NCBI GenBank assembly: GCA_964387095.1
Contig: CAYLVH010000075.1
Span: 1 to 9,441 of the forward strand
DNA: 9,441 nucleotides
Source of the DNA: JAJQBJ01 sp964387095
Lineage (GTDB): Bacteria > Bacillota > Clostridia > Oscillospirales > Oscillospiraceae
Reading direction: 5' to 3'
Shown here: positions 6,106 to 9,441 of the stretch, piece by piece
How the letters are laid out: every line of letters starts with the position of its first letter
Position numbering within the stretch: position 1 is the stretch's first letter
Notes under the pieces: generated by a model
Told to the model about the DNA's origin: nothing
Databases searched by the model: none
What the model saw: only the letters and a program-made list of their open reading frames with translations
Made by a program: the position numbers and the translations under genes

Positions 6106-9100
6106 TTACTGATTTTTCATGAAGCTCGTGAAGCCCACCAGCATGGTGGCAACCTCGGAGCGCTTGGCGTTGTCCCGGGGATTCAGGGACCTGGTGCCAT
6201 CCGAATTGGCGGAGCCGTTGAGAATGCCGTTCTGGGTACACCACAGGACCGCCTTCACAGCGTAATCGTGGACGCTTGCCACATCGGTAAAGCCCGTCAA
6301 CTGTCCGCTGACCTCCGGCCGCCCTGCATAGGCGTACAGGAACAGGGCGATCTGCTCCCGGGTCACACTGTCATTGGGCGAAAAGGTGGTATCCGAAGTG
6401 CCGCTGGTGACGTCATTTGCCACGGCCCAGGAGACCGCGCTGGCATACCAGACAGTTGCGCTCACATCCTGGAACTTGGAGTTAAACGCCACATTCGGCT
6501 TCCCCGCGTAGGCATACAGGCTCTGGACGAACATGGCCCGGGTGGTGGTGGCGTTGGGCTCAAAGGTGGTGGCGCTGGTGCCGGTCATCAGGCCCAGGTC
6601 ATAAATCTGCTGGACGTAGGTGGCGTACCAGGAGCCTGCGGACACGTCGGTGAACAGCTCTGTCACATCCACTTTCATTTTCGGTAGGTCATAGGGATTT
6701 ACCGCGTAAATCGTTGCCGCACTCCCATCCGTCACATACCATGTCACTAGCCCCGCGTTGGTCACGATTGGCTGGCAGTCAGAAAGCTGCACCGGGATTG
6801 AAACAATCTGGGAGGTCTGGGTCCCGTCCCCATCCACCGTCACCGCTTTCGTGGTGGTTTTCCCTGTGGAGCTGCTATATTCCTCCCACATGACCAGGAA
6901 CTGGTCCTCCCCAAGCTTCACCAGCTGCGGGGTGCGAGGGGTGATCCCGTCTGAACTGCTATAATTGGTCAGCCAGACCGTCTCCGTGGTCAGATATTTT
7001 TTGTCCGTGACAGTCAGGAAAATGTTCCTCTGCCCGCTGGCACTGTATGTGCTACTGCTACTTTGATCCACCGAGTTGCCAGCAATCAGGCAGTTGTCGC
7101 CGGACAGCTCAAAGCCGCCCACAGAAACGCCGGTGGCATTGGCCCCAGAGGAGCCCTGGATGGTCAAGGCATACGTATAGGAGACGCTTGTGACGCTTCC
7201 TCCTACTTCACAGCGTGTAATACTGACCGCCCTGGGATTCGCGTCGCCATGGTCCACCCGGTACACATATGTGCCGTCCGTCTGGATAAACTGGTTGAAG
7301 GAGTGGCTGACATACCCCGCCTGGGCAATGTTCATCACATCATAATAGCCGTCTTCCACTTCCATGGAGGCCTCATCCAGCACAAAGGTCATATTGGCCT
7401 GATGGTGTGTCCCGTCATCGTCTGCATACATCTCATGGCAAGTGTAGATATACAGCTTCCCGTTCACCTCCGCCATGCGCAGGGATCCGGCGTCAAAGGG
7501 GATATAGGTATTCGCCCCGTAGATGGAGCACGCATCCACCCGGTTCCAGCTCTTGTCGTATTTCACCACCCGGACTACTTCGGATTCGTCGCTCTCCGCC
7601 CCATTGGTCTGCCCAAAGACCAGGAAATTATAGTCCTCTCCGCTGAAAAATCCGCCGAACCGCGCCAGTTCCGCCGGCAGGGTTTGGCTGGAAAGCAGTT
7701 GATACGCGGCGGAATAGGTCTCCACCAGCACCCCACTGCCGGTGTATTCCACCCGGGTCAGCGTGCCGTCGGCATTCTCCATGATATAGGAGTCGACGGT
7801 GGAGCTCCACACCGTGTAGTTGTTATCCGAGAGGTTATTTGTAACCTGCCCGCTGAGCGCAGCTTCATACTCAGAGGGCGTGGTCACCGTGGAGCCGGAC
7901 ACGGTAATGGTGATCTCCGCAGTGATCCCCAGGAACCCCGTGCATGTGATCGTCGCCTGGCCCTCTTTCCACGCCACGATCTTCCCGCTGTCCGTCACCG
8001 ACACAACGCTGCTGTCGCTGCTGGACCAGGTGCACAGGGTATCATATGCGGTGCTCCGGTCCAGGGTGAGCTGCTGGGACTCGCCCACCGCCATCACAGT
8101 CTTGTCGGCTTTGATGGAAAGCTCATCCGTGGCCCCCCAGTTCAGGACTTCCATATAGTATTTTCCATCTTCCTTTTCCAGGACAATGACATAATCCCCC
8201 ATGGTCAAGATATTAAACACATAATACGGCGTCTGATACGTGCCAATGATTTCCCAGGTTTCCGTGTCGTATTCGTTGAGGGTCTTGCCATTCTCGTAGA
8301 CAATGATGCTGTCCTTAGCTTCATTATAGACCGCCCGCACGCCGATACAGGAGGTGTCATAATAATAGTCGCCAGAATCGTATTCCTTTGTCGTTCTGTT
8401 CAAGGAAAGGCAGAGGTTCATTTCAGGGAGCTCAAAAATCTGGACCCGGTTATACGTCACACTGGAGGTAACAACATATTTACCGCCAATGACCGCCGCG
8501 CCGGTCTGATGGCACAGATAGTAATTCTGGCACAGGTATTCAATGCAGTTCAGATTGTATCCCAGCAGCCCGGATACCACCACAGAGCTGGAGGTATCCA
8601 CAAAGGAGATCTGATCGTCTTCCACAACCCCCATGGTCAGGGCACGGCCGGGATGGTCATACCCAAAGTAGATCCAGTTGTAATAGGATTCCATAAAGAA
8701 TCTTCCTGTGTCCGCGTCAAAGCCGTTAAAACTATAGACGCGGGCTTCCACCTCCGTGCCGGATAACAGGGTTCCGTCCGGGGTGTACAGAAGCAGTTCA
8801 TAGGTTTCCGAAGTGGAGACAGCCAGATAGATCCGCCCGCTGTCATCCGCACCGATGGCAGTCCCGCCGCTGTCAAGGGTCAGGGTGCTTTCCAGGCTGC
8901 AGCTTTCCAGATCGAATACATAGCAGTCGCTTCCAGAGAGGACATAGAGCCTGCCGTTTGCCGCGTAGGCGCTGGTGCAGCGGCTGAACGTGTACACCGA
9001 CACATATGTATTATCCAACAGCGAATAAAACGACAGTTCACTGCCATTCAGGAAATAAATCCCGCTTCTTGATTCACAGGGGATCTGCATGGTAACTGAG

Positions 9101-9288
9101 TTGGCGGATGTGTAATCAAGCTCCCCGTCGTCCAGCTCCACCTGCATGTAATCTGGCAAAGCGGTGTTTTCTCCGGTGCCACTGTCAAGGGACGCCACCG
9201 TTTCCCCGCTGGCCCCCACAGTCAAGAGCCCCAGGCACATGCACAGCGCCAAAACCAGCGCAGTCAACCGCTTCCTTTTCTCCTTCAT
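6106..9288 (-). CDS. Secreted SLH-anchored protein with BIG2 and beta-propeller-like regions
   Basis: A 1060-residue exported protein. Residues 1-28 are a Sec signal peptide: basic KEKRKR, a hydrophobic core (LTALVLALCMCLGLLTV), then GASGE with likely cleavage near residue 26-29. Residues about 45-385 consist of repeated short beta-strand units of the kind seen in beta-propellers (such as NGRLYVLSGSDCYVFDLESC and YDTETWEIIGTY). Residues about 386-464 are an Ig-like BIG2 domain (LSIKADKTVMAVGESQQL, then TWSSSDSSVVSV and GQATITC). Residues about 470-870 are again propeller-like. Three SLH domains close the protein, starting near 878, 938 and 998, with the TRAE-type motif as TRAM, TREQ and KRSE; SLH triplets bind the wall polymer non-covalently. 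No catalytic motif is visible, so a binding or structural surface role is likely. The start at 9288 has AAGGAGGT 6 nt upstream (9295-9302). It is a single-gene unit with its own promoter. Domain calls at both ends are firm; the propeller fold is inferred from repeat pattern. Confidence 0.9.
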   Translation of the reverse strand: MKEKRKRLTALVLALCMCLGLLTVGASGETVASLDSGTGENTALPDYMQVELDDGELDYTSANSVTMQIPCESRSGIYFLNGSELSFYSLLDNTYVSVYTFSRCTSAYAANGRLYVLSGSDCYVFDLESCSLESTLTLDSGGTAIGADDSGRIYLAVSTSETYELLLYTPDGTLLSGTEVEARVYSFNGFDADTGRFFMESYYNWIYFGYDHPGRALTMGVVEDDQISFVDTSSSVVVSGLLGYNLNCIEYLCQNYYLCHQTGAAVIGGKYVVTSSVTYNRVQIFELPEMNLCLSLNRTTKEYDSGDYYYDTSCIGVRAVYNEAKDSIIVYENGKTLNEYDTETWEIIGTYQTPYYVFNILTMGDYVIVLEKEDGKYYMEVLNWGATDELSIKADKTVMAVGESQQLTLDRSTAYDTLCTWSSSDSSVVSVTDSGKIVAWKEGQATITCTGFLGITAEITITVSGSTVTTPSEYEAALSGQVTNNLSDNNYTVWSSTVDSYIMENADGTLTRVEYTGSGVLVETYSAAYQLLSSQTLPAELARFGGFFSGEDYNFLVFGQTNGAESDESEVVRVVKYDKSWNRVDACSIYGANTYIPFDAGSLRMAEVNGKLYIYTCHEMYADDDGTHHQANMTFVLDEASMEVEDGYYDVMNIAQAGYVSHSFNQFIQTDGTYVYRVDHGDANPRAVSITRCEVGGSVTSVSYTYALTIQGSSGANATGVSVGGFELSGDNCLIAGNSVDQSSSSTYSASGQRNIFLTVTDKKYLTTETVWLTNYSSSDGITPRTPQLVKLGEDQFLVMWEEYSSSTGKTTTKAVTVDGDGTQTSQIVSIPVQLSDCQPIVTNAGLVTWYVTDGSAATIYAVNPYDLPKMKVDVTELFTDVSAGSWYATYVQQIYDLGLMTGTSATTFEPNATTTRAMFVQSLYAYAGKPNVAFNSKFQDVSATVWYASAVSWAVANDVTSGTSDTTFSPNDSVTREQIALFLYAYAGRPEVSGQLTGFTDVASVHDYAVKAVLWCTQNGILNGSANSDGTRSLNPRDNAKRSEVATMLVGFTSFMKNQ

Positions 9289-9294
9289 GTAAAT

Positions 9295-9302
9295 ACCTCC
9301 TT
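9295..9302 (-). promoter_or_regulatory. Strong SD of the SLH protein gene
   Basis: On the - strand AAGGAGGT lies 6 nt before ATG 9288, a near-perfect anti-SD match that fixes this start and suggests high expression, as expected for a surface protein. Confidence 0.8.
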
Positions 9303-9356
9303 ATTTTTGGAATTCTTCCTGTTCTTTCCCGTCGCCGGGCAAACTTTTTTTATTTA

Positions 9357-9385
9357 ATAGTAGCATAGATGGTCTGAAAAGTCAA
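9357..9385 (-). promoter_or_regulatory. Sigma-A promoter of the SLH protein gene with extended -10
   Basis: On the - strand TTGACT (9380-9385) and TACTAT (9357-9362) are 17 bp apart, and TGC directly before the -10 forms an extended -10 element. The transcript would have a leader of roughly 60 nt containing an A-rich start, a small CCCG/CGGG stem with a GCGA loop (about 9333-9344), and the SD. Confidence 0.7.
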
Positions 9386-9393
9386 TCGAATCT

Positions 9394-9407
9394 CGTGCAA
9401 AAGCACG
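9394..9407. repeat. Small inverted repeat upstream of the SLH promoter
   Basis: CGTGC (9394-9398) and GCACG (9403-9407) flank AAAA, starting 9 bp upstream of the -35. It could be an operator, or the end of an upstream transcript: on the + strand it is followed, 8 nt on, by ATTTTTG. It is short enough to be chance. Nothing else is recognised between here and the window end. Confidence 0.2.
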
Positions 9408-9441
9408 GAAATCAATTTTTGCAACAAAGCTGAACAAAGTG

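Noticed and set aside
7063..8766. 567-codon open frame on the + strand
   Set aside because: It lies entirely antisense to the SLH protein gene, whose domains, signal peptide and SD are clear. The long frame is a by-product of GC-rich codon composition.
9223..9288. Lipoprotein signal in the SLH protein
   Set aside because: The cysteines in LALCMCLG are inside the hydrophobic core and lack Gly, Ala or Ser at the preceding position, so no lipobox; an ordinary signal peptide fits better.
1..9441. CRISPR arrays, insertion sequences, tRNA or rRNA genes, prophage genes
   Set aside because: I saw no regularly spaced repeats, no transposase or integrase, and no RNA gene signature. Both remnants are explained by simple deletion.

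Overview
The window looks like a chromosomal segment of a GC-rich, Gram-positive anaerobe of the class Clostridia, most likely an Oscillospiraceae-type gut bacterium. The reasons are strong AGGAGG-type ribosome binding sites, GC-rich codon choice, a MarR/LysR plus paired-ABC-exporter gene repertoire, and a large secreted protein ending in three SLH domains, a wall anchor typical of Firmicutes with an S-layer or pyruvylated wall polymer. This placement is inference. There are no tRNA or rRNA genes, CRISPR arrays or insertion sequences.

Left part (1-1470) is a decayed area holding two gene remnants. The first (87-626, +) is a cation diffusion facilitator metal exporter. It has lost almost all its membrane domain through an in-frame internal deletion, and a 5-bp tandem duplication has destroyed its original stop codon. 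A gene-free stretch of about 400 bases follows, with several hairpins and a tiny SD-preceded reading frame. The second remnant (907-1368, -) joins the start of a MarR-type regulator in frame to the last ~100 residues of an ABC exporter. This looks like the outcome of a deletion across a marR-ABC-ABC operon. It still has a well-formed promoter, a palindrome at the -35 and a ribosome binding site.

The middle part (1496-6034) is an intact transport module. A LysR-family regulator (1496-2422, -) is divergent from two overlapping ABC exporter genes (2521-4272 and 4265-6034, +). The two half-transporters have complementary defects in their ATP sites, as in heterodimeric multidrug exporters of the TM287/288, BmrCD and EfrCD class. 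The first has Asp for the catalytic Glu and Gln for the H-loop His. The second has canonical catalytic residues but an LSQGQ signature. An inverted repeat around the LysR -10 box in the shared intergenic region is a candidate LysR operator.

The right part (6106-9288, -) is one 1060-residue secreted protein convergent with the ABC operon: signal peptide, beta-propeller-like region, Ig-like BIG2 domain, second beta-propeller-like region, and three SLH domains. A perfect 12-bp hairpin at 6059-6086 separates the two converging units. The upstream end of the window holds its promoter (TTGACT, 17 bp, TACTAT with extended -10).

I do not see a clearly new multi-gene system. The most notable features are the two neighbouring in-frame deletion remnants beside an intact exporter of related type, and the large wall-anchored double-propeller protein of unknown ligand.
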